The translations under genes were made by a program, and so were the position numbers. From positions 1,550,001 to 1,614,000 of the forward strand of contig NZ_CP179203.1 in assembly GCF_051201625.1 (NCBI RefSeq): a stretch of 64,000 nt of DNA, read 5' to 3'. Shown piece after piece: positions 8,798 through 18,344 of the stretch. A model generated the notes under the pieces. It did no database searches. It had not been told where the DNA came from and was given only the letters and a program-made list of their open reading frames with translations. Origin of the DNA: Shimia sp051201625. Lineage in GTDB: Bacteria > Pseudomonadota > Alphaproteobacteria > Rhodobacterales > Rhodobacteraceae. The first letter of the stretch is position 1. The number at the start of each line of letters is the position of its first letter.

Positions 8798-10150
8798 TTA
8801 ACCTTCTGGAAAATGTGATTCCAGCCAGCTCTCCAGCCAGTGGATATTATAATCGCCCGACAATACGTCGTCTTCGCCTAGCAGTGCGTGAAATAGCGGA
8901 ATCGTTGTGTCGATTCCATCAACGATGAGTTCGCCTAGCGCTCGGTTTAGGCGGGCCAATGCTTCGGGCCTATCACGACCATGAACAACCAACTTGCCAA
9001 TAAGCGAGTCATAGTATGGAGGGATTGAGTACCCGTCGTAAAGAGCCGAATCCATACGCACACCAAGACCACCGGGAGCGTGGTAATGGGTAATTTTACC
9101 GGGGCAGGGCGAGAAATTTGGGAGCCGTTCCGCATTGATACGTACTTCAATTGCATGGCCATTGATATCCAAATCATTTTGCGTAACCGACATTGGCAAA
9201 CCTGATGCCACGCGAATTTGTTCGCGTACCAAATCTATGCCAAAGATAGCCTCAGTGACAGGATGTTCGACTTGCAGGCGGGTATTCATTTCGATGAAGT
9301 AGAACTCACCTTTTTCGTAAAGAAACTCAATGGTCCCAGCGCCGATGTAATTGATCTTGGCAACAGCATCTGCACAGACCTTACCAATTGTGGCTCGTTC
9401 TTGCGGAGAGATACAGGGCCCTGGAGCTTCTTCAAAGACCTTTTGGTGGCGCCTTTGCAACGAACAGTCTCGTTCTCCAAGGTGTATAGCATTGCCTTTG
9501 CCGTCGCCAAAAACCTGAATTTCAATGTGGCGAGGCGTGGTGAGATATTTTTCAATATATACTTCGTTATTGCCAAAATTAGCTTTCCCCTCGGCGCGTG
9601 CAGTCTGGAAAGCCGACGCCATATCCTCGGCGTGCTTGGCTACTTTCATACCTTTCCCGCCACCGCCCGCGGTAGCTTTAATGATAACAGGATAGCCAAA
9701 TTCTTCACCAATTTTTAGTGCTGCCTCAACGTCTGGCACGCCTCCATCGCTTCCGGGTACACAGGGGACATTGAGGGATTTCATTGTGTCTTTGGCGGTG
9801 ATCTTATCGCCCATGACACGAATGTGTTCCGCTGTCGGTCCGATAAATGTGAGGTCATGATCCTCTACAATTTGGACAAAGTTGGCGTTTTCTGAGAGGA
9901 AACCATAGCCTGGGTGGATCGCCTGCGCACCCGTGACCTCGCATGCGGCAATTATTGCCGCCATGTTCAAATAACTTTCAGTACCCGATGGTGGTCCAAT
10001 ACAGATAGCTTCGTCTGCCATGCGAACGTGCATAGCGTCTGAGTCAGCTGTGGAATGTACTGCTACCGACTGAATGCCCATTTCGCGACATGCGCGAATT
10101 ACCCGCAAAGCGATTTCTCCGCGGTTTGCGATCAGGATTTTGTTAAACAT
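8798..10150 (-). CDS. accC: Acetyl-CoA carboxylase biotin carboxylase subunit
   Basis: AccC is the ATP-grasp enzyme that carboxylates biotin on AccB using bicarbonate and ATP, the first half-reaction of acetyl-CoA carboxylase in fatty acid synthesis. The 450 residues begin with the classic FNKILIANRGEIALRVIRA. The glycine-rich ATP loop AGGGGKGMKVA lies at about 161-171. The metal and catalytic region FIEMNTRLQVEHPVTE lies at about 285-300. It starts 9 bases after accB in the same operon. Confidence 0.98.
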   Translation of the reverse strand: MFNKILIANRGEIALRVIRACREMGIQSVAVHSTADSDAMHVRMADEAICIGPPSGTESYLNMAAIIAACEVTGAQAIHPGYGFLSENANFVQIVEDHDLTFIGPTAEHIRVMGDKITAKDTMKSLNVPCVPGSDGGVPDVEAALKIGEEFGYPVIIKATAGGGGKGMKVAKHAEDMASAFQTARAEGKANFGNNEVYIEKYLTTPRHIEIQVFGDGKGNAIHLGERDCSLQRRHQKVFEEAPGPCISPQERATIGKVCADAVAKINYIGAGTIEFLYEKGEFYFIEMNTRLQVEHPVTEAIFGIDLVREQIRVASGLPMSVTQNDLDINGHAIEVRINAERLPNFSPCPGKITHYHAPGGLGVRMDSALYDGYSIPPYYDSLIGKLVVHGRDRPEALARLNRALGELIVDGIDTTIPLFHALLGEDDVLSGDYNIHWLESWLESHFPEG

Positions 10151-10159
10151 GTCCGCGCC

Positions 10160-10654
10160 CTACTCGATTATTACTAGGGGTGCGCCATATTCAACAGTAT
10201 CGCCGTCTCCTACCAGTATACGTTTAATGATGCCCGAAGTTGGTGCAGGTATGTGGTTCATAGTTTTCATGGCTTCGACGATTAAAATTGTGTCACCCTC
10301 ACTAATTTGTGCGCCTACACTTACAAAAGGTGGTGTGCCAGGTTCGGCCTGAAGGTAAACAGTGCCGACCATAGGCGATGTCACGGCACCGGGATGGTTT
10401 GCTGGATCGTCGACTTCGGCGGATGTAGCAGCAGTGGCAGATACGGCGGCCGGGGTAGATGTGATAGGGGCTGTGGGGGTAACCGACACAGGCGCAGTTG
10501 CAACGATGGGCTGTTGTCGGCTTACACGCACGTTAAGGCTGTCACCTTCGCCATATTTCCGTTTGACCTGAAGCTCGGTAAGATCATTGTCCCTCAGGAG
10601 TTCCGCCAATGCCTTTATAAAGGAGACGTCTGTTTCGTGTTTCGTGTTGCTCAT
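10160..10654 (-). CDS. accB: Acetyl-CoA carboxylase biotin carboxyl carrier protein
   Basis: AccB carries the biotin that shuttles carboxyl groups between AccC and the AccAD transferase. The protein has an N-terminal helical segment, an Ala/Pro/Thr/Val-rich linker (about residues 49-85) and a C-terminal biotinyl domain. The biotinylated lysine is Lys130 in VEAMKTMN. I chose the ATG at 10654 because it is preceded by an AAAGGGG ribosome-binding site and begins a normal AccB sequence. The frame extends 11 codons further upstream without a reason to use it. It is the first gene of the accB-accC-aat operon. Confidence 0.95.
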   Translation of the reverse strand: MSNTKHETDVSFIKALAELLRDNDLTELQVKRKYGEGDSLNVRVSRQQPIVATAPVSVTPTAPITSTPAAVSATAATSAEVDDPANHPGAVTSPMVGTVYLQAEPGTPPFVSVGAQISEGDTILIVEAMKTMNHIPAPTSGIIKRILVGDGDTVEYGAPLVIIE

Positions 10655-10817
10655 GTTCTTTGCTACCCCTTTAAGCGCACCGCGCATTTTTGAGTCCTTT
10701 TTAATTTCCCCTGCGGCGCAGTTATAGGTGAAAACCGCACGCGATGAAAGCTGATCTGACTGAGCAAAATGGTAACCCCACGACGGTTTTCAGCACGCGG
10801 GAAATTGTTACAAGATA

Positions 10818-11378
10818 TCACAAAGGCATGCCCGACAGCTTAGCGACCAGTTCCGCTAGTTTGCGGGCTCCAAATTTACGCAGCAGGCGCGCTCTGTATT
10901 CCTCCACTGTGCGGTAAGATAGCTTCAGTTCAAGAGCGATTTCCTTCGAAGTCATACCCCGGCATGTAAACATCGCTACATCACGTTCGCGCTGGGTCAA
11001 CGCCACTAATGGGCGTTCTTCTGATAAGTCGGCAAATGTCCAGATTGCGCGTTGGAATGGGTTGTCTGGTGTCAAAGAGGTACCTCGAACACGGCACCAG
11101 AACAGCTCATCGTCATCGCGTCGCATTATCCGCTCGTCGCTGTGCCGACCTTCCGCCTGAAGGCCGGCCAATACTCGTGCGCCAATCACCTGAAAGTCTT
11201 CCTCCGAGGCGTAAAAGGCGGCGAGCGAGACATTTTTACAGTCACAAGGATCTCGACGGAACATGTCGCCAAAATGCCTGTTGCAACGTCGGATGATACG
11301 GTTTTCCAAAACTGCCAACCCGATTGGCGCATGTTCGAAAGCAAGTGCATCCAGTTCCATGACGCCAGTTGATGACAC
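10818..11378 (-). CDS. PAS-LuxR type transcriptional regulator
   Basis: The 186-residue product has an N-terminal PAS-like sensor domain (about residues 10-120, with IGLAVLENRIIRRCN and a WCRVRGTSL strand). A C-terminal LuxR-type helix-turn-helix (about 126-178) carries LTQRERDVAMFTCRGMTSKEIA split across two helices and YRTVEEYRARLLRKF. It lacks a phospho-receiver domain, so the PAS domain is the likely input, but its ligand is unknown. The frame starts at a GTG at 11378, and an ATG at 11360 is an alternative. It is divergent from the 3-hydroxybutyrate dehydrogenase gene across about 140 bases, which makes that gene a plausible target by inference. Confidence 0.85.
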   Translation of the reverse strand: MSSTGVMELDALAFEHAPIGLAVLENRIIRRCNRHFGDMFRRDPCDCKNVSLAAFYASEEDFQVIGARVLAGLQAEGRHSDERIMRRDDDELFWCRVRGTSLTPDNPFQRAIWTFADLSEERPLVALTQRERDVAMFTCRGMTSKEIALELKLSYRTVEEYRARLLRKFGARKLAELVAKLSGMPL

Positions 11379-11518
11379 AGGCAGTTCAAAAGGCCAAGCA
11401 AAAGACGAAGATTAAAGAGGCTGAAGCATAAATTTATCAACCGTCTTGTGTTTAATTTTGTGAGGGCTGTAAACATGATCGTGGGACAATACGCAGTAAG
11501 CGAATGAGGGGAATGCTA

Positions 11519-12322
11519 ATGACAAACTTAAATGGCAAGACTGCCCTAATCACTGGTTCTGTGCAGGGTATTGGGTTGGCGATTGCCACGGAGATGGCGA
11601 AGGCCGGTGCACGGATTGCAGTACATGGAATTGCTGGAGATGCTCAAATTGATGCAGCCTGTAAGTCTTTATGTAATGCTGGAGCTCCTCAGGCAAAATT
11701 TTTTGGTGCGGATATGCAATATCCGGATCAGATTGCTGACTTGATGCGAGGGGTCACCAATTGGGGTGGTGCTGACATTTTAGTGAATAATGCTGGAATT
11801 CAACACGTTGAGCCAATCGAATCTATGCCAACTAATAAGTGGGATGCAATCCTTGCCATAAATCTGTCGGCGGCGTTTCACACGATGCAGCATGCAATGC
11901 CAATTATGGCTGAGCGTGGATACGGCCGAGTGGTTAATATTTCCAGCGTACATGGTTTAATTGCTAGCCCAGAAAAGGCGCCCTACACCGCAGCGAAATT
12001 TGGGCTGATTGGGCTCAGCAAGGTTGGGGCGTTGGAATACGCGCAGTCAGGCAGTCGAGAGAGCGGTGGTGTCACGGTAAACTGTATTTGTCCCGGATGG
12101 ACAGAAACTGAGATTATTGAACCGCAAATTGCTGCTCGATCTCAGATGCTTGGAGTTGACCGGCAAGGTGCCATTTCCGACCTGCTAAGCGAAAAACAGC
12201 CTTCCCGTCGTACGAACACTCCTCAGGAAATAGGTGCTCTTGCTGTTTGGTTGTGCAGCACTGCGGCCCATAACATTACTGGTACTTCAATTCCCATGGA
12301 TGGCGGCTGGACTTCCCAGTAA
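11519..12322 (+). CDS. bdhA: D-3-hydroxybutyrate dehydrogenase (short-chain dehydrogenase)
   Basis: This NAD-dependent SDR enzyme most closely resembles 3-hydroxybutyrate dehydrogenase, which interconverts D-3-hydroxybutyrate and acetoacetate. The nucleotide-binding TGSVQGIG is at 12-19 and NNAG at 90-93. Ser142/143, Tyr156 and Lys160 form the catalytic set. The PGWTETEIIEPQI and NITGTSIPMDGGW segments are typical of this subgroup. I chose the ATG at 11519 because a GAGGGGA ribosome-binding site sits at the correct spacing. In-frame ATGs at 11513 and 11504 are less well placed. The neighbouring scoAB genes encode the next step, which supports the assignment. Confidence 0.9.
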   Translation: MTNLNGKTALITGSVQGIGLAIATEMAKAGARIAVHGIAGDAQIDAACKSLCNAGAPQAKFFGADMQYPDQIADLMRGVTNWGGADILVNNAGIQHVEPIESMPTNKWDAILAINLSAAFHTMQHAMPIMAERGYGRVVNISSVHGLIASPEKAPYTAAKFGLIGLSKVGALEYAQSGSRESGGVTVNCICPGWTETEIIEPQIAARSQMLGVDRQGAISDLLSEKQPSRRTNTPQEIGALAVWLCSTAAHNITGTSIPMDGGWTSQ

Positions 12323-12351
12323 AGCCAAACGGCCGCGATAGTCGATAACCA

Positions 12352-12382
12352 AAAAAACCCAAGACGAACGCTGGGTTTTTGT
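12352..12382. terminator. Rho-independent terminator between bdhA and scoB (bidirectional)
   Basis: A perfect 9-bp stem pairs AAAAACCCA (12353-12361) with TGGGTTTTT (12372-12380) around a 10-base loop. A and T runs flank both sides, so it can terminate both bdhA (plus) and scoAB (minus). The loop AGACGAACGC also occurs in the terminator at 36722-36750. Confidence 0.9.
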
Positions 12383-12395
12383 TATTTATGTGAGC

Positions 12396-13025
12396 TCAGC
12401 TGACTATGGTTGCTGCGGTTGCGGTGCGCAGCTCCTCTTCGCTGACATCGTCCGCTAGTTCGACAAGCCTCAACCCCCCTTCGACTACGTCAAGGACACC
12501 TAAGTTTGTGATAATCCGATCGACCACACCTTTTCCAGTCAGAGGCAGCGTACATTCCTTGAGCACTTTGGACACGCCGTGTTTGTTGGTGTGGTCCATC
12601 ACCACAACCACTCGACCAACGCCCGCGACGAGGTCCATGGCGCCGCCCATCCCTTTGACCAGCTTGCCTGGGATCATCCAGTTGGCTAAATCACCGTTTT
12701 CAGCGACCTCCATAGCGCCTAAGATCGCCATCGCAATTTTCCCACCGCGGATCATGGCAAAGGACTGTGCACTGTCGAAATAAGCTGTCTGGGGCAGTTC
12801 TGTAATGGTTTGCTTGCCTGCATTGATAAGATCTGCATCTTCTTGCCCCTCAAAAGGAAATGGGCCCATGCCTAGCATGCCATTTTCTGATTGCAGGGTC
12901 ACCTCGACACCCTTGGGGATGTAGTTGCTCACTAATGTTGGAATACCGATTCCGAGGTTCACATACCAGCCGTCCCGCAGTTCCTGTGCTGCACGGGCAG
13001 CCATTTGGTTTCGATTCCAAGCCAT
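12396..13025 (-). CDS. scoB: 3-oxoacid CoA-transferase subunit B
   Basis: This is the beta subunit of succinyl-CoA:3-ketoacid (acetoacetate) CoA-transferase, which activates acetoacetate to acetoacetyl-CoA. The catalytic glutamate is Glu47 in the conserved SENGMLG motif. GIGIPTLV, GGKIAMAILGAMEV and LPLTGKGVVDRIITNLGV split over two strands are also typical. The 209-residue length is normal. The start codon overlaps the scoA stop (TAATG), with an AGGAGG ribosome-binding site inside the scoA end, so the two subunits are translationally coupled. Confidence 0.95.
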   Translation of the reverse strand: MAWNRNQMAARAAQELRDGWYVNLGIGIPTLVSNYIPKGVEVTLQSENGMLGMGPFPFEGQEDADLINAGKQTITELPQTAYFDSAQSFAMIRGGKIAMAILGAMEVAENGDLANWMIPGKLVKGMGGAMDLVAGVGRVVVVMDHTNKHGVSKVLKECTLPLTGKGVVDRIITNLGVLDVVEGGLRLVELADDVSEEELRTATAATIVS

Positions 13026-13747
13026 TATGAAACCTCCTTTTTACGCACAGTGCGCTGTTCGATGCGTTTCTCGTGATTGCCTTTGAAGATGCGGTGTACA
13101 TAAATTCCAGGTAGGTGAATTCCGTCTGGGTCGAGCGATCCAGTTGGAACGATTTCTTCGACCTCAACTACGCAAACCTTGCCGCAGGTGGCGGCAGGCA
13201 CATTAAAATTTCGAGCAGTCTTGCGAAATACAAGGTTGCCAGTTTCATCCGCTTTCCAAGCCTTTACAATGGCCAGATCGGCAAAGATGCCTTCTTCCAT
13301 AATATAGTCCTGCATGGCACCATCTGGGCCAGTAGGAAACTGTTTTTGGAATTTCCCTTCGGCAATAACTGTGCCGACGCCAGTTTTTGTAAAAAAGCCT
13401 GGAATGCCTGCGCCGCCGGCACGCATGCGTTCGGCCAATGTTCCCTGTGGATTGAACTCCAATTCAAGTTCGCCAGATAGATACTGGCGCATAAATTCTG
13501 CGTTTTCACCCACATATGACGATATCATTTTTTTAACTTGCTTGGTCTGCAACAGTATGCCGATGCCAAAATCGTCGATTCCGGCATTGTTCGACGCAAA
13601 GGATAGGTCCTTAATGCCTGATTGCTTGATAGCTTCGAGTAGCAATTCAGGTATGCCGCAAAGGCCAAAACCTCCCGATGCGATGAACATGCCGTCTGTG
13701 AGCAGTCCGTCAAGCGCATCAGCGGCATTGTTGTAAACTTTTTTCAT
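13025..13747 (-). CDS. scoA: 3-oxoacid CoA-transferase subunit A
   Basis: This is the alpha subunit partner of ScoB. It has the glycine-rich CoA-binding segment (MFIASGGFGLCGIPE), the LSFASNNAGIDDFG motif, and FFTKTGVGTVIAEGK. I chose the ATG at 13747, which gives 240 residues starting MKKVYNNA. It follows a GAGGGA ribosome-binding site and matches the family N terminus. The open frame runs 20 codons further without conserved sequence. With bdhA, this pair makes 3-hydroxybutyrate usable as a carbon source. Confidence 0.95.
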   Translation of the reverse strand: MKKVYNNAADALDGLLTDGMFIASGGFGLCGIPELLLEAIKQSGIKDLSFASNNAGIDDFGIGILLQTKQVKKMISSYVGENAEFMRQYLSGELELEFNPQGTLAERMRAGGAGIPGFFTKTGVGTVIAEGKFQKQFPTGPDGAMQDYIMEEGIFADLAIVKAWKADETGNLVFRKTARNFNVPAATCGKVCVVEVEEIVPTGSLDPDGIHLPGIYVHRIFKGNHEKRIEQRTVRKKEVS

Positions 13748-13892
13748 GGAATTTTCCCTCAAACCCGGAAGTAACGCTGTTCTGACGCTGCACAGGCACG
13801 GAGTCAATCGCGCATAGCCAAAGCCGTATTACTACGGGGATTTATTGACGGCGGCGTATCAGGTTCCTTGGGAAACGAACGGTTAACCAGAA

Positions 13893-16445
13893 TTATTTGG
13901 ATGTGGTTTTCTTGACTGGCACTTTTTTCTTGGTTGCCGCCTTGCGTCTAGTAGGCTTTTTCTTTGCCGCTTTCTCCGCAATCCACTGAACAGCTTGCTC
14001 CATGGTGACATCTTTGGCGTCGATGTCTTTGGGAATTGTAGCATTAACCTTTTCCCATTTGACGTAAGCTCCATAACGCCCATCCATGATATTGATGGCG
14101 CCTCCGCTTTCAGGGTGTTCGCCCAGTTCTTTCACGGGTTTCGCTGCGCTTCCGCTCCGGCGCCCGGGATTGGCGCGCTTTTCAGCAAGAACTTCCACAG
14201 CCCTGTTCATGCCTATTTCAAAAACGTCGTTGGGATCTTTGAGGTTAGCGTAGACCGGCTTCGGTTCATCCACGAGTTTGTGCATCACGTAGGGGCCAAA
14301 ACGCCCAAAATTTGAGGTAATTATACCACCGTCTGGATGTTGGCCGATTTCGCGCGGTAGGTTGAGCAGTACCAATGCCTTTTCAAGATCCATTCCGTCT
14401 TTATCCCAACCACGTGGCAGAGATGAGCGCGGCGGTTTCTTGTTATCTTCTGTGGGCTCTCCCCGCTGCACGTATGGACCAAAGCGCCCAGATTTCAGCC
14501 AGATTTCGTCACCAGCATCTTCACCAAGCACTCGTTCGTCACCATCTGCGCCTTCTCCAGCGATTGGACGTGTATATTTGCAATCTGGGTAGTTACCGCA
14601 ACCTACGAATCCGCCAGTTCGCGACGATTTAAGGTGCAATTGCCCATTGCCACATTTAGGGCAAATACGTGGATCCTTGCCATCTTCGCGTGGAGGGTAG
14701 AGTTGTGGTGCTAAAGCGTCGTCCAAGACATCTAGTACTTCAGAAATTCGCAGTTCGGACGTTTCTGCGATGGCGGCCGCAAAGTCTTTCCAAAAGCGGC
14801 CAAGAACGTTTTTGTAGTTTCGTTCACCAGCCGAGACATCATCCAATTCCTCTTCAAGATTGGCTGTAAATTCATAGCCGACATATTGGCGAAAGAAATT
14901 TAGAAGGAAGATTGTAACTATCCGGCCCTTATCTTCAGGGAAAAGGCGATTTTTTTCTTTTCGGACATATTCGCGATCCTGGATCGTAGTAATTACGCTG
15001 GCATATGTGGAAGGCCGTCCAATGCCTAATTCTTCCATTTTCTTTACTAAAGTTGCTTCGGTGTAACGAGGCGGGGGCTGAGTAAAGTGTTGCTCTGGTG
15101 TGACTGAACTTTTCTCAGCTTTCTCACCAAGCATAATTTGAGGCAGGCGCTTGTCGTCCTCGTCTACTACCGAGTCATCACGACCTTCCTCATAAACTCG
15201 CAAAAAACCATCAAAGTGTACTACCTGGCCAGTGGCACGCATGCCAACTTGTCCATCTTCGCTAGCGATTTCCACGGTTGTTCGCTCCAGCCGCGCACCC
15301 TCCATTTGGCACGCAAGAGTACGCTTCCAAATCAGATCATATAGTTTACTTTGGTCTGCGTCTGACAATTTGAGCGAAGAGGCGTCTTTGGTCATGTCAG
15401 TTGGCCTAATACACTCGTGTGCCTCTTGCGCATTTTTGGCCTTGTTCTTGTAGACGCGTGCGCTTGATGGGACATAGTCTGAGCCATAGCGGTCAGCGAT
15501 GCTTCTGCGAGCTGCTTCAACTGCTTCGGGAGCCATATCAATCCCGTCAGTTCGCATGTAGGTGATGTGACCAGCTTCGTATAACCTTTGCGCAGTGCTC
15601 ATACACTGGCGGGCGCCCATGCCAAATTTGCGGCTAGCTTCCTGCTGTAGCGTTGATGTCATGAAGGGGGCTGCAGGATTACGGCTGCCGGGTTTAGCTT
15701 CGACGCTTGCTACTGACAAATCGCGAGATCGAATTGCTTGAACAGCGACCTCGGCGGCTGTAGCGTTTTCGATACTGTAGCGATCTAACCTTTCGCCCCC
15801 CAAACTGGTTAGGCGTGCTTCAAACCCGTTCCCACGTGGAGTGCTTAGCAGCGCTTTGACTGTCCAATATTCGCGTTTCTTAAATGCGTCAATTTCAGTC
15901 TCACGTTCGACTATCAGGCGCAGACATACCGATTGAACGCGCCCTGCAGAGCGAGCGCCAGGAAGCTTTCGCCAAAGAACAGGAGAAAGGTTAAAGCCAA
16001 CGAGATAGTCCAAAGCTCGTCGGGCGAGGTAAGCATCCACCAGCGGTTGATCAATGGTGCGGGGGTTTTTCATGGCTTCCGTTACAGCAGACTTGGTAAT
16101 CGCGTTAAAAACCACGCGGCTTACCGGGGTGTCCTTCTTTAAAGCGCGCCGTTTCCGCAAAGTCTCTTCCAGATGCCAACTGATCGCCTCACCTTCCCGG
16201 TCAGGGTCGGTCGCCAAAATTAGGGCATTATCATCTTTCAACGCGTCGGCTATTGCTTTGACGTGTTTGCGGGAGTCATTTCCCACTTCCCATTGCATCG
16301 CAAAATCGTTGTCGGTATCAACGGAACCGTCTTTGGGAGGTAAATCCCGCACGTGTCCGTAAGATGCTAAAACCGTATAATCGGACCCCAAATATTTGTT
16401 AATGGTTTTGGCTTTCGCCGGGGACTCTACGACAACAACGGGCAT
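13893..16445 (-). CDS. topA: DNA topoisomerase I (type IA)
   Basis: TopA relaxes negative supercoils. The 850 residues begin with the TOPRIM domain (VVVESPAKAKTINKYLG, with Glu7 and the DPD residues Asp80 and Asp82). The active-site Tyr is Tyr296 in GHITYMRTDG. One four-cysteine zinc ribbon (CPKCGN ... CGNYPDCKY) follows. Three topoisomerase C-terminal repeats come next, marked by GRFGPYV or GRYGAYV. The tail is rich in lysine and arginine, as in many alphaproteobacteria. I chose the ATG at 16445 because a GAGGAG ribosome-binding site precedes it and the TOPRIM domain starts at once. The 14 codons upstream look untranslated. Confidence 0.97.
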   Translation of the reverse strand: MPVVVVESPAKAKTINKYLGSDYTVLASYGHVRDLPPKDGSVDTDNDFAMQWEVGNDSRKHVKAIADALKDDNALILATDPDREGEAISWHLEETLRKRRALKKDTPVSRVVFNAITKSAVTEAMKNPRTIDQPLVDAYLARRALDYLVGFNLSPVLWRKLPGARSAGRVQSVCLRLIVERETEIDAFKKREYWTVKALLSTPRGNGFEARLTSLGGERLDRYSIENATAAEVAVQAIRSRDLSVASVEAKPGSRNPAAPFMTSTLQQEASRKFGMGARQCMSTAQRLYEAGHITYMRTDGIDMAPEAVEAARRSIADRYGSDYVPSSARVYKNKAKNAQEAHECIRPTDMTKDASSLKLSDADQSKLYDLIWKRTLACQMEGARLERTTVEIASEDGQVGMRATGQVVHFDGFLRVYEEGRDDSVVDEDDKRLPQIMLGEKAEKSSVTPEQHFTQPPPRYTEATLVKKMEELGIGRPSTYASVITTIQDREYVRKEKNRLFPEDKGRIVTIFLLNFFRQYVGYEFTANLEEELDDVSAGERNYKNVLGRFWKDFAAAIAETSELRISEVLDVLDDALAPQLYPPREDGKDPRICPKCGNGQLHLKSSRTGGFVGCGNYPDCKYTRPIAGEGADGDERVLGEDAGDEIWLKSGRFGPYVQRGEPTEDNKKPPRSSLPRGWDKDGMDLEKALVLLNLPREIGQHPDGGIITSNFGRFGPYVMHKLVDEPKPVYANLKDPNDVFEIGMNRAVEVLAEKRANPGRRSGSAAKPVKELGEHPESGGAINIMDGRYGAYVKWEKVNATIPKDIDAKDVTMEQAVQWIAEKAAKKKPTRRKAATKKKVPVKKTTSK

Positions 16446-16903
16446 GAAATCTCCTCTCGACTCAAAGCGAGCGTTTTGACCCGGCAAGATGTGGGACGAA
16501 TAAGGGATTTGTCAATGCACCCCAATACGGGCCACGTACAAGTGATGTCGGGATGCGGCAGTGGGACAACAACAGCGAAGAAAGGCACCCAGTTTCTTGG
16601 TAGTTCGGACGCAGATTTCAAGCTTTGCAGACGCTGCGATGAAATGATGAAAGTGCCATTAAAATCTGAGAGAGCGTGATCACTCACTGAGTGAGAGGCG
16701 GCAAAACTTGGATAAGTGGGAACAACTGTCAACGTAGGAAGGCGGAAATTACAGCTGATGCTAGTAACTCAAGTATTGAGCACTTCGAGCAATGTTAAAA
16801 CCGAACGACAGAATTTTTTTTCGAACTCAAAATCGGCTGTATTTACCGTCATTGAGAAAAAATCATTGTGTTGTGGCAGGCATAATCAAGGGATGACTGT
16901 GCG
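16446..16903. other. Gap upstream of topA, with a near-perfect palindrome
   Basis: No gene is supported in these 458 bases, although short open frames occur on both strands. It should contain the topA promoter. A 15-base palindrome with a single central mismatch, TCACTCACTGAGTGA (16680-16694), lies about 235 bases upstream of the topA start and could be an operator. A run of eight T residues is at about 16816-16823. Confidence 0.4.
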
Positions 16904-18325
16904 CTATGTCGCGGATCCTCCAACTGTTAATCCCTCCATTAAAACGGTCGGCTGGCCAACGCCAACGGGAACCCATTGGCCAGCTTTACCGCAATTTCCC
17001 ATTCCGGGGTCGAGCGCCATATCGTTGCCTAAACCGCGGATTTGCGTCATTGCCGTAGCTCCATCTCCAATCAACGTTGCACCCTTGACGGGCGCTCCAA
17101 CTTTGCCGTTTTCAACACGGTAAGCCTCTGTACATGAGAATACGAATTTTCCGTTTGTGATATCGACTTGGCCTCCTCCAAATCCAACGGCGTAAATACC
17201 GTCCCGCAAAGACGCCACAAGGTCGGCCGGATTAGTGTTACCCCCTTCCATATATGTATTGGTCATGCGTGGCATCGGCACGTGAGCGTAGCTTTCGCGG
17301 CGACCGTTGCCGGTGGGTGCCACACCCATAAGGCGAGCATTTTGTCGATCCTGCATGTATCCAACAAGCATGCCGTCTTCGATTAAGGTCGTTTTGTTCG
17401 ACGCTGTACCTTCATCGTCAATAGAAATGGATCCGCGTCGGTTGGGGATTGTGCCATCGTCAATCACTGTCACACCCCGCGCGGCTACCTGCTGGCCGAT
17501 CATGCCGGAAAACTTTGAACTACCTTTTCGGTTGAAATCGCCCTCCAGCCCATGACCCACGGCCTCGTGCAACAGTATTCCCGGCCAGCCGGGGCCGAGT
17601 ACCACCTGCATTGGACCAGCGGGCGCTGGGACTGCACTCAGATTAACGAGGGCAATACGCAGGGCTTCACGGGTTTTATCCTGCCAGTCAGCCGAATTTA
17701 ACAACCCGTCCAACCCAAACCGACCACCACCACCGGCGCCGCCGCTTTCTCGACGGCCGTTTTGCTCCACGATCACCGAGACATTTATCCGGGTCATAGG
17801 ACGAGAGTCGCTCACGCTCGTGCCGTCTGGACGCAGAATTACCACCTCTTGGTGACTTGCGGCGAGGGTTGCCGAGACTTGAATGACCCGAGTGTCCAAG
17901 TCTCGTGCGAAGGCATCTATCTCTCGAAGAGTTTCGATTTTGACAGGAAATGACACACTCGTGATTGGATCGGCGTCAGTGTAAAGCTTTTGATTGGTGG
18001 GCAGGGGGCTGTCGGCGAGAATTCCACCTCCATTAGCAATAGCAAGACGCGCAGTTTCGACTGCTCGCCTGATAGAGGCATCAGAGATATCCGTAGAGTG
18101 TGCATATCCCGCGACATCACCGTTTACCGCTCGCAGGCCGAAACCTTCGGCTGCATCGTAGCTGGCGGTTTTTAATCTGCCGTCATCGTAGACCAAAACC
18201 TCGGAACTACGTCGCTCCAAAAACAATTCACCATCTTCTGCACCGTCAGTGGCTGTTCTCAGGCGGCGCAGCGCAGTGCCTTCATCCAAAGCCGAATCGA
18301 AAGGGCGAAAGTTGTTCTCAGTCAT
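16904..18325 (-). CDS. tldD: TldD metalloprotease
   Basis: TldD, together with TldE/PmbA, forms a heterodimeric zinc protease that acts on unfolded or modified peptides. The 473-residue protein has the HExxxH metal motif (His253, Glu254, His258 in LLHEAVGHGLEGD). The conserved cysteine ligand is Cys445 in GNCGKAGQ, close to the C terminus. The N-terminal sequence LFLERRSSEVLVYDDGRLK is typical. It is divergent from the cytochrome oxidase operon, and an FNR-type palindrome lies 20 bases upstream of its start codon. TldE is not in this window. Confidence 0.96.
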   Translation of the reverse strand: MTENNFRPFDSALDEGTALRRLRTATDGAEDGELFLERRSSEVLVYDDGRLKTASYDAAEGFGLRAVNGDVAGYAHSTDISDASIRRAVETARLAIANGGGILADSPLPTNQKLYTDADPITSVSFPVKIETLREIDAFARDLDTRVIQVSATLAASHQEVVILRPDGTSVSDSRPMTRINVSVIVEQNGRRESGGAGGGGRFGLDGLLNSADWQDKTREALRIALVNLSAVPAPAGPMQVVLGPGWPGILLHEAVGHGLEGDFNRKGSSKFSGMIGQQVAARGVTVIDDGTIPNRRGSISIDDEGTASNKTTLIEDGMLVGYMQDRQNARLMGVAPTGNGRRESYAHVPMPRMTNTYMEGGNTNPADLVASLRDGIYAVGFGGGQVDITNGKFVFSCTEAYRVENGKVGAPVKGATLIGDGATAMTQIRGLGNDMALDPGMGNCGKAGQWVPVGVGQPTVLMEGLTVGGSAT

Positions 18326-18344
18326 GTATTTTTTTCCTCAGGTT

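Noticed and set aside
9218..9718. 166-codon plus-strand open frame inside accC
   Set aside because: It lies fully antisense to the highly conserved accC and has no family resemblance. It is a shadow of the real gene.
16476..16679. Short plus-strand open frame upstream of topA
   Set aside because: It has no recognisable sequence and no ribosome-binding site, and it overlaps a competing short minus-strand frame. I treat the region as non-coding.
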